From: Sphingomonas edaphi
GTDB taxonomy: Bacteria > Pseudomonadota > Alphaproteobacteria > Sphingomonadales > Sphingomonadaceae
Assembly: GCF_003583725.1 (NCBI RefSeq)
Contig: NZ_QXTF01000004.1
Coordinates: 1 to 64,000, forward strand
DNA: 64,000 nucleotides
Direction: 5' to 3'
This document shows positions 31,801-39,990 of this stretch, piece by piece. The notes under the pieces were generated by a model. The model searched no databases. It had not been told where the DNA came from and worked only from the letters and a program-made list of their open reading frames with translations. The position numbers and the translations under genes were made by a program. Position 1 is the stretch's first letter, and each line of letters starts with the position of its first letter.

Positions 31801-32177
31801 TGCAGAACCTCTGCGGTGTCGAACTTGCCTTCACGCGCCTCCATCGAGGGGTCGATGATGGTCACGGGATCCGGGCTGTTGCGCTCGTCGCGGCGCAGAC
31901 GCGAACCGGTAACGACGATCGTCCCGGTCGAACCCTGAGTGCCTTCCGCCGAAGCAGGGGTGCCCGACGGCACGGTCGCCTGGTCGCCGGCATTGGCATT
32001 CGGAGCAGCCGTTTCGGCCGCTTCCGCGCAAGCCTGACGTTGAGCGTCGTCGGTGATCGCCGCGCAATTCTCCGGCGCCGGAGCCGGCGCGTCCTGAGCA
32101 AAGGCAGGTGTTGCCGCGGCGAGCGCGATGGCTCCCACGGACGCAGTAGATAGTGCAAGTACAGCAATGCGGCGCAT
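28830..32177 (-). CDS. TonB-dependent outer-membrane receptor
   Basis: The 1115-residue receptor has a signal peptide ending TPAFAQ, an unusual N-terminal segment (residues ~28-85) with a Cys pair in ENCAAITDDAQRQACAEA, then a TonB box-like GTIVVTGSRL and a plug domain with LRGLGANRTLVLLNGRRAG and VDILKTGASSIYGSDAVAGV. The rest is a large beta-barrel ending in the C-terminal Phe of RRFFVSAQAKF. Such sphingomonad receptors take up siderophores, oligosaccharides, peptides or other bulky ligands with TonB-ExbBD energy; no substrate enzymes are adjacent. GGGGTGA precedes the ATG. A strong terminator follows, so it is probably monocistronic. Confidence 0.93.
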   Translation of the reverse strand: MRRIAVLALSTASVGAIALAAATPAFAQDAPAPAPENCAAITDDAQRQACAEAAETAAPNANAGDQATVPSGTPASAEGTQGSTGTIVVTGSRLRRDERNSPDPVTIIDPSMEAREGKFDTAEVLQSSPVAAGSTQITSAISSNFVVNGGEGVQTISLRGLGANRTLVLLNGRRAGPAGVRGGVSAFDLNVIPVDAIQSVDILKTGASSIYGSDAVAGVVNLITKKDLEGFQLRGFSSVPENSGGEQYSISGTYGTKLGDRGHAMIGLNFHRQRELERGDRDFLGCEEEYVTNADGDRVDPVDPRTGDPYCGAFPTDQIFIANVGLMSGNNLRGPCVPAIPGTPAAGICPANFTRRAIGAIQYNRPGQNLDQYLSTPGQVGSFFNPTNDTQFTAPTGFFPVGSFTADGLALANNFDSRALGDSVIPDTKRFTVFAEAGYELSDRVELYFEGLYNRRKTKTDASRQLFFYQFPGSGDTVYSEAFGAYYLPYFFCDGTTCDPNAVGDPLNAGFGGANLLQPVIYAPFNSSTDVKYYRGVAGLRADLDNVLSNGFVDFHVQHSRSDGDYARQVIFRDAIEFGVAEFRTDLCEGTVTAIRGVPCIDINYTDPRVLAGNFTPEERAFLFGWDKGNTLYKQTSAEVTAGGDLFELPAGPVKAALGLHFRRDSINDTPGEVTLSDNVWGSTTSGVTAGRQITKEAFGEIEIPILENAPIARSLTFSGAARVTNTNAKRAFDGQEDSDNGNWTYKLAGNWQVTDWLRFRATYGTSFRSPALFEQFLASESGFLGQGLDPCINYGLKDNATLAANCASLGIPDNYAGAGSSFETFSEGGVGLLDPETSKAFTLSAIFTPQSWFWDGGQFSFTVDYIDINVKDQVTQLGAGSILAGCYTSDNFENEPLCDLIVRKPDAPNQYNIVTVTDPYLNIDQQRNKSLDFTTRFRQDLGSLGSLSLLAQMTYQLKDKYTLFQGVSDSFNGEVGDPKWVGDMNLTWRKAPFTVTYGLQIISKTNDFEDLEDVGGANLNADNCLATAAAYALRGGPYCPVYKLPRVAYHSLSAELEVNKNFNFLLGVSNIFDKKPPRVSTVGTPISGFGQVPLLGSYYDYFGRRFFVSAQAKF

Positions 32178-32337
32178 TGTTCACCCCGTTTGAGATAACC
32201 CTGAAAGGGGGGAGACTAGCGCCGACATCGCCTTCGTCGAGTGGCAACAGGAAACTGAACCGTCTTTCCTGCCGCTCGTTACATTTTAGTCACACTTAGA
32301 GTCGTTTAACCGACAGTTATCCCGTAACCGCCTGCAA

Positions 32338-33750
32338 TCAGTAGCGATAATGCTCCGGCTTGAACGGGCCCTGCGGCGTCACACCGATATAAGCAGCCTG
32401 CTTCTCGCTGAGCTTGGTCAGTTTCACGCCCAGCTTGTCGAGGTGAAGGGCAGCCACCTTCTCGTCGAGATGCTTAGGCAGAACGTAGACCTCGTTCTTG
32501 TACTGGTCCGACTTCGCCCAAAGTTCGATCTGAGCCAGCGTCTGGTTGGTGAAGCTGCTGCTCATGACGAAGCTCGGGTGGCCGGTGGCGTTGCCGAGGT
32601 TCACGAGGCGGCCCTTCGACAGCACGATCAGCCGCTTGCCGTCCGGGAACGTGACTTCATCGACCTGCGGCTTGATCTCGACCCACTTCATGTTGCTGAG
32701 CGCGCCGATCTGGATCTCGCTGTCGAAGTGACCGATGTTACAAACGATCGCCATGTCCTTCATCTCGCGCATGTGGTCGAGCGTGATGACGTCCATGTTG
32801 CCGGTCGCTGTGACGAAGATGTCGGCGCGCTTCGCGGCCTCCTCCATCGTGACTACCTCATAGCCTTCCATCGCGGCTTGGAGCGCGCAGATGGGATCGA
32901 CTTCGGTCACCAGAACGCGAGCACCACCGTTGCGAAGCGATGCTGCCGAGCCCTTGCCGACGTCGCCAAAACCGGCAACGCAAGCGACCTTGCCGGCGAG
33001 CATCACGTCAGTGCCGCGGCGGATCGCGTCGACGAGGCTTTCCTTACAGCCATAGAGGTTGTCGAACTTCGACTTGGTGACGCTGTCGTTGACGTTGATC
33101 GCCGGGAACGGAAGCTTGCCCTGCTTGGCAAGCTCATAAAGTCGATGAACACCGGTCGTCGTCTCTTCGGAGACGCCCTTGATGTTCTGAACCGTCTTCG
33201 TGAGGTAACCCGGACGCTCCTTCAGGAAGCGGTTAAGCGTCGCGACGAAAACTTCTTCTTCCTCGTTCTGCGGCGTGAACAGCGTTTCGCCGGCTTCGAC
33301 GCGCGCACCCCAAAGGGCGAACATGGTGGCGTCGCCGCCGTCGTCGAGGATCATGTTGCAGGTTTCGTCCTGGCCCCAATCGAAGATGCGGACGACATAT
33401 TCCCAGTACTCTTCGAGCGTTTCACCCTTCACTGCGAACACCGGGACACCCGTGGCTGCGATCGCGGCCGCCGCGTGGTCCTGGGTCGAGAAGATATTGC
33501 AGGACGCCCAGCGGACGGTCGCGCCAAGGGCGGTCAGCGTTTCGATCAAAACGGCCGTCTGGATCGTCATGTGGAGCGAACCGGTGATCCGGGCACCCGT
33601 CAGGGGCTGCGACGTACCATACTCCTCGCGAAGCGCCATGAGGCCGGGCATTTCCGTCTCGGCGATCTCGATTTCCTTGCGGCCGAAATCAGCAAGGGAA
33701 ATGTCCTTGATCACATAGTCACGGGTCATGGTGTCGGCGGTCGTTGCCAC
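32338..33750 (-). CDS. ahcY: S-adenosylhomocysteine hydrolase
   Basis: The 470-residue enzyme splits S-adenosylhomocysteine into adenosine and homocysteine, relieving product inhibition of methyltransferases. Visible signatures are [20 protein letters not shown], the NAD-binding [15 protein letters not shown] and the C-terminal PFKPEHYRY typical of the family. I start at the GTG at 33750 because GGAGA lies 7 bases before it; an internal ATG at 33729 lacks this, and frames reaching upstream cross the promoter. I looked for an SAH riboswitch in the short leader and saw none. The TPR-sulfotransferase gene is divergent from it. Confidence 0.97.
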   Translation of the reverse strand: MATTADTMTRDYVIKDISLADFGRKEIEIAETEMPGLMALREEYGTSQPLTGARITGSLHMTIQTAVLIETLTALGATVRWASCNIFSTQDHAAAAIAATGVPVFAVKGETLEEYWEYVVRIFDWGQDETCNMILDDGGDATMFALWGARVEAGETLFTPQNEEEEVFVATLNRFLKERPGYLTKTVQNIKGVSEETTTGVHRLYELAKQGKLPFPAINVNDSVTKSKFDNLYGCKESLVDAIRRGTDVMLAGKVACVAGFGDVGKGSAASLRNGGARVLVTEVDPICALQAAMEGYEVVTMEEAAKRADIFVTATGNMDVITLDHMREMKDMAIVCNIGHFDSEIQIGALSNMKWVEIKPQVDEVTFPDGKRLIVLSKGRLVNLGNATGHPSFVMSSSFTNQTLAQIELWAKSDQYKNEVYVLPKHLDEKVAALHLDKLGVKLTKLSEKQAAYIGVTPQGPFKPEHYRY

Positions 33751-33864
33751 GGCAAAATCTCCAGGGATAGAAAGTTGCGCCGCCCCTACCCTTGCGCGCC
33801 CGCAAACGCAATTCGGCGGCGCACCCGCATTGTCCGAGCGGGCGATTCCGCTAAGTACCCGCAA

Positions 33865-35658
33865 ATGACTACTTCCCCTTCGACCACCCAAGCGCGCCCC
33901 GGATCCTACGAAGAAGGCCTTCAGAACGGCTACCGGCTGCTTGACCGGGATCCGGCTTCCGCCATCAAGCAGGCTGAAGCATTGGTTCGCACCGCAAAAG
34001 ATCCAAGGGCGTTTCGGCTTGCAGCGGCTGCCCTGCGGAAGCTGGGTCATCAATCTGAGGCCGAAGGTGCAGAGCTCGGGGCCATCGAGGCCGGGTTCGC
34101 CGATCCACGCCTCAAAGCCATCGCTGAGGCCGAAGCAGACGGGCGAAGCAACGATGCGCTTGTCCAGGCGCAGTCCGCGTTGAACCGACAACCAGACGAC
34201 CTCCTAGCCCTAACTTTAGCAGCTGAGTCGTTGCTGAGCCTGTGGCGGACGGAGGAAGCCGAAGCTGCACTGCGAACCGTACTGGGCCGAGCCCCAGGCT
34301 ATCTTCGGGCGTCGATGCTGCTCGCGCACTGCGTAGAACGTCAGGTGAAGCCACGAAATGCGATCGCGGTCGTGGACGAGATATTGAAGCGGAAGCCCGA
34401 TAACCAGGCCGCCCTGCGCCTCGCCGTGACTTCTCGGGCAGAAGTGAACGACCACGAGGAAGTGGTGAAAATTTCCGAGAAGCTGACCGCGCTCGAACCC
34501 GAGAACGTGGGTTACTGGGTGCACCTTGGTCACCATTACCGCATTGTTGGAAGGCGGGCCGATGCCATCCGGGCATTCCGGCGCGCGATCGCCCTCGACG
34601 AGTATAATGGTTCAGCCTGGTGGAGCCTGGCCAACTATTTCCGTGACGGCCTGGCCCAAGAAGATGCCGAGACCATTGAGCGCGGGATTAGCGCTGGCGG
34701 CGGCACTCTCGACGAAGGCAACTTGCGGCTCGCGAGCGGCATCATCGCGGAACGCTCCGGCGATCTGGAGCGAGCTGCCCAGCAGTTCATCGCGGGGAAA
34801 AAGATTCGCCTGGAAGCTCAGCCCTATGATCCTGAACTGGTCGGCCAGGCCGTGTCCGGATTGATCAAGGTTCTAACTCCCGGGCTCGTCAGCCAGCGGA
34901 GCCAGGCAGGCTATAAGGACCCTGCTCCCATATTCGTTCTTGGAATGCCCCGAGCAGGTACGACGCTTGTTGAGCGCATTCTTGGGCGTCACGACGAGAT
35001 CGAAGGTGTTGGTGAGCTCTCAATCCTCAACCGGCTGGCTGAAATCGCCCGGCGCCGGACAACGATGAAGGATGAATTTGCGGCGCTGATCACTGAGATC
35101 TCCGACGAGAACCTGCATTGGGTCGGCCAGCGCTACATCGAAGCATCGCGAGATTATCGTAAAACAACCAAGCCGCATTACATCGACAAGGCCAACCTCA
35201 ATTGGATTCACGCCGGTCTTATCCTCATGGCCCTTCCTGGCGCCAAGATCATTGATGTCCGGCGTAACGCACTCGATTGTTGCTGGGCCAACTTCAAGAT
35301 GCTGTTTGCCGATCGATACCCGGCCACGAACGACCTGAGGCATATCGCTCGCTTCTATCGCGACTATGTCCGCCTGCTCGATACTCTCGCGGCTATTGCC
35401 CCCGGACGAATTCTCCAGGTTCGATACGAGGACGTCGTGGACGACATCGAGGGCCAGACCCGCAGGATGCTCGAGTTCCTTGGGCTCCAGTTTGATCCGC
35501 GATGCGTTGATTTCCACCTGGCGACCGATGCCGTGGCGACTGCGAGCAGCGAGCAAGTCAGGAAGCCGTTGAACCGGGAAGGGATTGGATCCGCTGAGCC
35601 TTACCGCCAGTGGCTTGGCCCGATGATCGAGGAACTAGGCGAGCTGGCTGGGCGGTAA
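33865..35658 (+). CDS. TPR-repeat sulfotransferase family protein
   Basis: The 597-residue protein has tetratricopeptide repeats across residues ~15-300 (units such as [20 protein letters not shown]) and a C-terminal sulfotransferase domain. The PAPS 5'-phosphosulfate loop is [18 protein letters not shown], and [14 protein letters not shown] fits the 3'-phosphate motif. It would transfer sulfate from PAPS to a carbohydrate, lipid or protein acceptor, with the TPRs binding a partner or acceptor. It stands divergent from ahcY; the link that PAPS and SAH chemistry share sulfur metabolism is suggestive only. No clear ribosome-binding site precedes the ATG. The stop is 1 base from the convergent yqgE gene. 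Confidence 0.9.
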   Translation: MTTSPSTTQARPGSYEEGLQNGYRLLDRDPASAIKQAEALVRTAKDPRAFRLAAAALRKLGHQSEAEGAELGAIEAGFADPRLKAIAEAEADGRSNDALVQAQSALNRQPDDLLALTLAAESLLSLWRTEEAEAALRTVLGRAPGYLRASMLLAHCVERQVKPRNAIAVVDEILKRKPDNQAALRLAVTSRAEVNDHEEVVKISEKLTALEPENVGYWVHLGHHYRIVGRRADAIRAFRRAIALDEYNGSAWWSLANYFRDGLAQEDAETIERGISAGGGTLDEGNLRLASGIIAERSGDLERAAQQFIAGKKIRLEAQPYDPELVGQAVSGLIKVLTPGLVSQRSQAGYKDPAPIFVLGMPRAGTTLVERILGRHDEIEGVGELSILNRLAEIARRRTTMKDEFAALITEISDENLHWVGQRYIEASRDYRKTTKPHYIDKANLNWIHAGLILMALPGAKIIDVRRNALDCCWANFKMLFADRYPATNDLRHIARFYRDYVRLLDTLAAIAPGRILQVRYEDVVDDIEGQTRRMLEFLGLQFDPRCVDFHLATDAVATASSEQVRKPLNREGIGSAEPYRQWLGPMIEELGELAGR

Positions 35659-35659
35659 G

Positions 35660-36220
35660 CTAGGCCGCGCCCGCGGCACTATCGAGCAGCTTAGGATCAA
35701 TGCCCTCGGCCTTGAACCCAGCCTGCCATCGCTCTTCCGTTGGCGTATCGAACAGGATGTCCTGGCGGCCGGCAGCCGTGAACCAGCCTGGCCTCGTCAT
35801 TTCCTCGTCGAGTTGCCCCTCACCCCAACCGGCGTAGCCTAGCGCAACGAGATAGCGGGATGGCCCCTTCCCTTCCGCAATGGCTTTGAGAACGTCGATA
35901 GTGCCGGTCAGCGCACCGATGCCATCGACAGAAATCGTGTCCTGCCCGCCCCAGTCATCGCTATGGAGCACGAAGCCTCTGCCGGGCTCGACAGGACCGC
36001 CGTGAAGGACCGGAGTGTCAGGCGCCTGTCCGGGATCGATGTCGAGTTGTTCAAGAAGACTTCGCAGGCTGATCCCGGCTCGTTGGTGCCCAACGCCGAT
36101 GCCAACCGCTCCATTTTCATCATGGACACACATCGCGATGACCGCGTGCTCGAACCGAGGGTCCCCGATGCCGGGCATGGCGAGGAGCAATTTGCCTGAA
36201 AGAAAGCGCGGCGTTTCCAT
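35660..36220 (-). CDS. YqgE/AlgH family protein
   Basis: The 186-residue protein matches the YqgE/AlgH family: it begins METPRFLSGKLLLAMPGIGD and carries VLHGGPVEPGRGFVLH and VALGYAGWGEGQLDEE. Members have been linked to alginate regulation in Pseudomonas (AlgH) but their biochemical role is not established. I use the ATG at 36220, giving the usual family length; the open frame extends to a TTG at 36256 that adds 12 residues. It is convergent with the sulfotransferase and divergent from the peroxiredoxin gene. Confidence 0.9.
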   Translation of the reverse strand: METPRFLSGKLLLAMPGIGDPRFEHAVIAMCVHDENGAVGIGVGHQRAGISLRSLLEQLDIDPGQAPDTPVLHGGPVEPGRGFVLHSDDWGGQDTISVDGIGALTGTIDVLKAIAEGKGPSRYLVALGYAGWGEGQLDEEMTRPGWFTAAGRQDILFDTPTEERWQAGFKAEGIDPKLLDSAAGAA

Positions 36221-36318
36221 GGGCCTGACAATGACGCTGCTGCCTAGCTCCGACAAGTCTTGTGGCGGCTATCAGCCGCTCCTATCTCCCGGCCTGTCCA
36301 TCCACAGGAGAGATTTCG

Positions 36319-36798
36319 ATGACCATCCAGCCCGGCGAGCGCCTTCCCGACGTCCAGCTGACCCTCGCCACCCCCGAGGGTCCCGTTCCGGTAAAGAGCG
36401 GCGACTATTTCTCCGGAAAGCGCGTTGCACTGTTTGCAGTCCCGGGCGCCTATACGCCGACCTGCTCGGCTCGGCACTTGCCCAGCTACGTCGAAAAGGC
36501 GGCTGAGCTGAAGGGCAAAGGGATCGACGAGATTGTTGCCACGAGCGTCAACGATGCTTTCGTGATGGGTGCCTGGAACAAGGAGCAGGGCAGCGAGGAG
36601 ATCACCATGCTGGCCGACGGCAATGGTGAGTTTGCCGAAGCGCTTGGCCTGACCATGGACGCCTCGAAGTTCGGAATGGGCAAGCGTAGCCAGCGCTACT
36701 CAATGATCGTCAACGATGGCGTCGTCGAGCAGGTCAATGTTGAAGCGCCGGGCGAGTACTCGGCCTCGAGCGCCGAGACCATGCTCGGCCAGCTGTAA
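36319..36798 (+). CDS. Peroxiredoxin (Prx5/redoxin family)
   Basis: The 159-residue protein has the Prx5-type active site PGAYTPTCSARHLPSY with the peroxidatic Cys in TPTC, and the HLP that follows. It should reduce hydrogen peroxide or alkyl hydroperoxides, using glutathione/glutaredoxin or thioredoxin. No second conserved resolving Cys is visible, so it is likely a 1-Cys enzyme. AGGAGAG lies 6 bases before the ATG at 36319. A hairpin lies just after its stop. Confidence 0.92.
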   Translation: MTIQPGERLPDVQLTLATPEGPVPVKSGDYFSGKRVALFAVPGAYTPTCSARHLPSYVEKAAELKGKGIDEIVATSVNDAFVMGAWNKEQGSEEITMLADGNGEFAEALGLTMDASKFGMGKRSQRYSMIVNDGVVEQVNVEAPGEYSASSAETMLGQL

Positions 36799-36809
36799 GA
36801 TTTACACGG

Positions 36810-36840
36810 CGCCCGGCGCGACCAAATGCCGTGCCGGGCG
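36810..36840 (+). terminator. Terminator-like hairpin after the peroxiredoxin gene
   Basis: An 8-bp stem CGCCCGGC with GCCGGGCG closes a 15-base loop beginning 11 bases after the stop. A competing CACGGC/GCCGTG pairing exists. Only TTACT follows, so termination strength is uncertain. Confidence 0.5.
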
Positions 36841-36884
36841 TTACTCCCCACAGATGATCAACCGATCCAGTGAGGAGTATCCCG

Positions 36885-37325
36885 ATGGCTACCACGAAAA
36901 AGCGCTCTACAACCTCGAGCCGGTCGACCCGGACGAGTTCGCGTAAACAGAAGCAATCGGTCGCAGCCCGCGCCGGCCGCACGGTCAGGGACCGTCCCTA
37001 TGCTAGCGCCGCCATTGCAACCAGCGCTGTAACGGCCGTTGCCGCGCTTGCTGCTGGCGCATTCTTTTTCTCGCGCTCTAACCGGAGCCTGAAAGAGACG
37101 ACGGACGATATCTCGGGCCGTGTGAAGGATGGCCTGGCCGAAGCGAAAGTGAAGGCTAAGTCCGTCGCTGGGCGAGTGAAGAGCCGGCTGGATGGCCATG
37201 CCGAGAAGTCCCAGGCTGAAATTGCCGAAGAGGCGCTGACCCTCAAGGACACCGGCGCGAAGACCAATAAGCCGGTTGACCCGATGGTCTCTGACCAACT
37301 GAAGGCCGGCGCGGTCGCGTACTAA
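36885..37325 (+). CDS. Hypothetical single-pass membrane protein with charged tail
   Basis: The 146-residue protein has a Lys/Arg/Ser/Thr-rich N-terminus (MATTKKRSTTSSRSTRTSSR), a hydrophobic helix (about residues 46-65, AATSAVTAVAALAAGAFFF-like), and a long amphipathic, helix-forming tail. The layout resembles ElaB/YqjD- or YtxH-type stress proteins, but I cannot assign it. GAGGAG lies 7 bases before the ATG at 36885. A hairpin at 37357 follows. Its position next to a peroxiredoxin hints at a stress role, which is inference. Confidence 0.6.
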   Translation: MATTKKRSTTSSRSTRTSSRKQKQSVAARAGRTVRDRPYASAAIATSAVTAVAALAAGAFFFSRSNRSLKETTDDISGRVKDGLAEAKVKAKSVAGRVKSRLDGHAEKSQAEIAEEALTLKDTGAKTNKPVDPMVSDQLKAGAVAY

Positions 37326-37356
37326 GCTACTCCCTTAAGCAATCTCGGACTTCCCC

Positions 37357-37387
37357 AAGAGGCGGTGCTCGTTGAGCATCGCCTCTT
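37357..37387 (+). terminator. Hairpin between the small membrane protein and the receiver gene
   Basis: A 14-bp stem with one G-T pair (37357-37370 with 37374-37387) closes a 3-base loop. It is followed by CCTTC, not a T-run. It lies about 30 bases after the upstream stop and separates that gene from the receiver operon. The rest of the 37388-37562 gap shows nothing recognisable and should hold the operon promoter. Confidence 0.5.
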
Positions 37388-37562
37388 CCTTCATCTGTCC
37401 GTCCCTTCATCGAGAGCCGAGAGTATTGATTTCCATTGATGCACCATGGGCACGGTGTACGGTCGCTTTGACTGTAAGCGCCTAATTCGTCTTTCGTCGG
37501 TCGGACAGTCGACATAAGGGACTGAAATAGCCTGACTTGCTGACAATCCTGAAAGTCCCGTT

Positions 37563-37943
37563 ATGAGTACCCCCGTTCGCGTTCTTGTCTGCGATGACGA
37601 TCCCCTCTTGCTTGAACTCCTCGAATTCCGACTAGCCGCGAAGGGTTTCGATGTGCAGGCTGCCCGTGACGGCGGCGAGGCCATGCAACTCCTGGAGTCA
37701 AAGCCACCATCGGCCGTCGTTCTCGACGCAATGATGCCGTTCATCGACGGCTACGAGGTCCTGCGCCGGATCCGGGAAAACCCAACATTGAAAGCTCTGC
37801 CGGTCATCATGCTGACCGCGAGAAAGCAGGAGAAGGATATTGTGGGAGCTCTTGAGTTGGGAGCGTCGGACTTCCTCGCAAAGCCTTTTATTCCCGAAGA
37901 ATTAGTCGCGCGGTTGATCCGACTGACTGGTCCAGCCCAGTGA
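37563..37943 (+). CDS. Single-domain response regulator heading the exopolysaccharide-like operon
   Basis: This 126-residue receiver has the acidic pair in LVCDDDP, phosphoacceptor Asp55 in AVVLDAMMP, the Thr of MLTARK and the Lys of FLAKPF, so it should be phosphorylatable. It lacks an output domain. Its stop overlaps the start of the next gene (GTGA at 37940-37943), tying it to the barrel, HEAT and glycosyltransferase genes. It is the natural acceptor for the Hpt protein of the convergent operon at 41393-44180, an inference from neighbourhood. It could act by binding the HEAT protein or the synthase. Confidence 0.88.
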   Translation: MSTPVRVLVCDDDPLLLELLEFRLAAKGFDVQAARDGGEAMQLLESKPPSAVVLDAMMPFIDGYEVLRRIRENPTLKALPVIMLTARKQEKDIVGALELGASDFLAKPFIPEELVARLIRLTGPAQ

Positions 37944-38953
37944 GGCTCGGGTTCGCTTGCCTGGCTTTGGGCATCGCCATTCCTGCAACGGCTCAGTCGC
38001 CCGACCCTTATGCGGAAGCTGTGGAAGCACGAAGGGCGGCAAACCCTGCACGCGCGGCCTCCATTCTCGAGCAAGTCCTCAAGGCTGACCCCGCAAACAG
38101 CGATGCGCTTGTTCAGTATGGATATTCATTGCTGGCACTGCGAAGGCTCGACGACGCGGAAGCCGCCTTCCGGCAGGCCTTGGCGGTTGCGCCCAACTAC
38201 CAGGACGCGCGGGACGGCTTGGAACTCGTAACCCAGCGACGAAAGGCCGCTCCTGCCCCTGCAGCTACTCGGTTCAAACTCGACCTTGATGGTGGCCTCA
38301 CGTCAGTGAGCCAGGGCCAACCGGACTGGCGCGATGCCTCAGTCCAGCTTCGCTATGATCAAAACAGTGCGGTTGTCCTGACCGGCCGGGTTGAGCTGGC
38401 TCGCCGCTTTCGCCGGACCGACGTCTACGGCGAAGCACGCGTAGACTTCCGGCAAGGCAACGATTTGTCTGGCTACCTGCTCACCGGGGGAACACCGGAT
38501 GCCGATTTCCGACCCAAGGTACAGCTGGGTATGGGAGGCTCTGCGAAAATCGGCGGCACTTCCAATCCCACGATTGCAACGCTGGATGCTCGATGGGCCG
38601 ACTATGCTTCTGGTGAAGTCTGGACGCTCAATCCTGGCGTCCAGCAGTATCTCGGCGGCGGCCGGGTCTGGTTGACGGCCCAGTGGATCAACATTTTCCA
38701 GGGCAGCGATCACAGCAGCGGCTGGCTCGCCCGGGCTGACTATCTCCCCACTCCCAAGCTGCGCCTTTTCGGCGGCGTCGCCAACGCTCCAGACATTTCT
38801 GAGGGCGTTGTGCTTCGAACGTCCAGCCAGTTCGGTGGCCTTGCACTCGGGATAACAGACAATCAGGACGTTCGCCTGTCGGTGGCGCATGATGATCCTG
38901 ATGGCAGTGCCAAGAGGACGTCGATTTCCATTGGTACTGGAATTCGGTTCTGA
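37940..38953 (+). CDS. TPR plus YaiO-family outer-membrane beta-barrel protein
   Basis: The 337-residue protein has a signal peptide ending IPATAQ, two tetratricopeptide-like repeats at ~25-100 (ANSDALVQYGYSLLALRRLD), then a beta-strand-rich domain ending RTSISIGTGIRF with a C-terminal Phe. This is the layout of YaiO-type barrels and a reduced version of PgaA, where TPRs and a barrel export poly-GlcNAc. It is likely the outer-membrane exit for the polymer made by the glycosyltransferase two genes downstream. GTG start overlaps the receiver stop; its own stop overlaps the next ATG by 1 base. Confidence 0.82.
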   Translation: MRLGFACLALGIAIPATAQSPDPYAEAVEARRAANPARAASILEQVLKADPANSDALVQYGYSLLALRRLDDAEAAFRQALAVAPNYQDARDGLELVTQRRKAAPAPAATRFKLDLDGGLTSVSQGQPDWRDASVQLRYDQNSAVVLTGRVELARRFRRTDVYGEARVDFRQGNDLSGYLLTGGTPDADFRPKVQLGMGGSAKIGGTSNPTIATLDARWADYASGEVWTLNPGVQQYLGGGRVWLTAQWINIFQGSDHSSGWLARADYLPTPKLRLFGGVANAPDISEGVVLRTSSQFGGLALGITDNQDVRLSVAHDDPDGSAKRTSISIGTGIRF

Positions 38954-39990
38954 TGGGCCTGCTGGACCTTTGGGACATTTCCCTGGCCCTTGCCGCCCTC
39001 TCCCTCGCAATCATGACCGCCCTGGTTGTCGGTCGCTTCATCACTGAGCGGCGCAGACGAAACATCCTCGAGCAGCGCAAGCTCCTGATGCCGCTCCTCC
39101 TTGGCGGCAAGAAGCGGACCGCACTTACTGAACTTGCAGTACCCAAGTGGTTGTTGGCTGCGCTCTCCGTCGAACTGGTACAGCTCGTGCGCGGCGATGA
39201 ACGGGCCCAGATCGCGGCGGCAGCGACGGACGCTGGCGCAGCAGCCGAGCTCCAACGCCAGGCAAGACGAGGCTCTGCTCGCAAACGGGCCTCTGCGGTT
39301 GAAGCCCTTGCCTATTTTCACGACGACAAGAGCAGTGAAACGCTGGCCCTCGCGCTCAGCGACAAAAGCCCGGACGTTCGTCTTGCGGCCGCGATGGCCC
39401 TGGCAGAATCCGGCCGGGCTCCCGCTGCCGAGCGCCTGATGGAAACGCTCGGCCTTGGGGTCAGCGAAAACTCCATGCTTATCGTCAGCCTCTTCCAGAA
39501 GATTGCTGCTTACCGTCCCGCCGAAATCCGCGATCTCATTCTCCTCCCCACGGTCCCCAATTCCGTCAAAGCCGCTGCCATCGACGCGCTTTCAGCCTCG
39601 CAGGATTATGGCCTCGTCAAAACCATCAACGAACTGGCGCTCCGCACCGACCCTTCGAGCGAGGACCTCCCCCGGTTTTTGCGAGCGCTCGGCGCTTTTT
39701 CGCATCCCGGCGGAGCACCTGCTGTCCGTCATTGTTTGTCGGCCCCAACCTGGTGGGTTCGCGCTGCGGCGGCCGAGGCAGCTGGCCGCATCGGCATGTC
39801 GGATACCGCCTTCAAGCTTGGCGAGATGTTATCCGATCCCGACTGGTGGGTCCGCTTTCGCGCAGGCGAGGCCCTCGTCCGCTTGGGGAGCGAAGGCAAA
39901 ACCATCTTGTCTAGAATCAGCAAAGGCAAAGCAGAGCCGGCCCGAAGTGCAGCCCGCCTGACCCTCGCCGAACAGGGAATCCCGGCATGA
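38953..39990 (+). CDS. Membrane-anchored HEAT-repeat protein
   Basis: The 345-residue protein has one N-terminal membrane helix (ISLALAALSLAIMTALVVGRF), a basic stretch, and then helical HEAT-like repeats, for example ALSDKSPDVRLAAAMALAESG and MLSDPDWWVRFRAGEALVRL. These repeats usually scaffold protein contacts. Between a beta-barrel and a glycosyltransferase gene and sharing overlaps with both (TGATG upstream, ATGA downstream), it probably bridges or regulates the synthase at the cytoplasmic face. This role is inferred. Confidence 0.82.
   Translation: MGLLDLWDISLALAALSLAIMTALVVGRFITERRRRNILEQRKLLMPLLLGGKKRTALTELAVPKWLLAALSVELVQLVRGDERAQIAAAATDAGAAAELQRQARRGSARKRASAVEALAYFHDDKSSETLALALSDKSPDVRLAAAMALAESGRAPAAERLMETLGLGVSENSMLIVSLFQKIAAYRPAEIRDLILLPTVPNSVKAAAIDALSASQDYGLVKTINELALRTDPSSEDLPRFLRALGAFSHPGGAPAVRHCLSAPTWWVRAAAAEAAGRIGMSDTAFKLGEMLSDPDWWVRFRAGEALVRLGSEGKTILSRISKGKAEPARSAARLTLAEQGIPA

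Noticed and set aside
28824-32153. Open frame of 1109 codons on the plus strand opposite the TonB receptor
   Set aside because: Its product is Arg/Glu/Val-rich low-complexity sequence with no domain. The minus strand has a full receptor with signal peptide, plug and terminal Phe. Long antisense frames are expected from biased codon use.
32350-33864. Upstream extension of the sulfotransferase frame across ahcY
   Set aside because: The extension is antisense to ahcY and has no recognisable domain; the TPR protein starts naturally at 33865.
33751-33864. SAH riboswitch before ahcY
   Set aside because: The short leader shows no conserved SAH-riboswitch core by eye.
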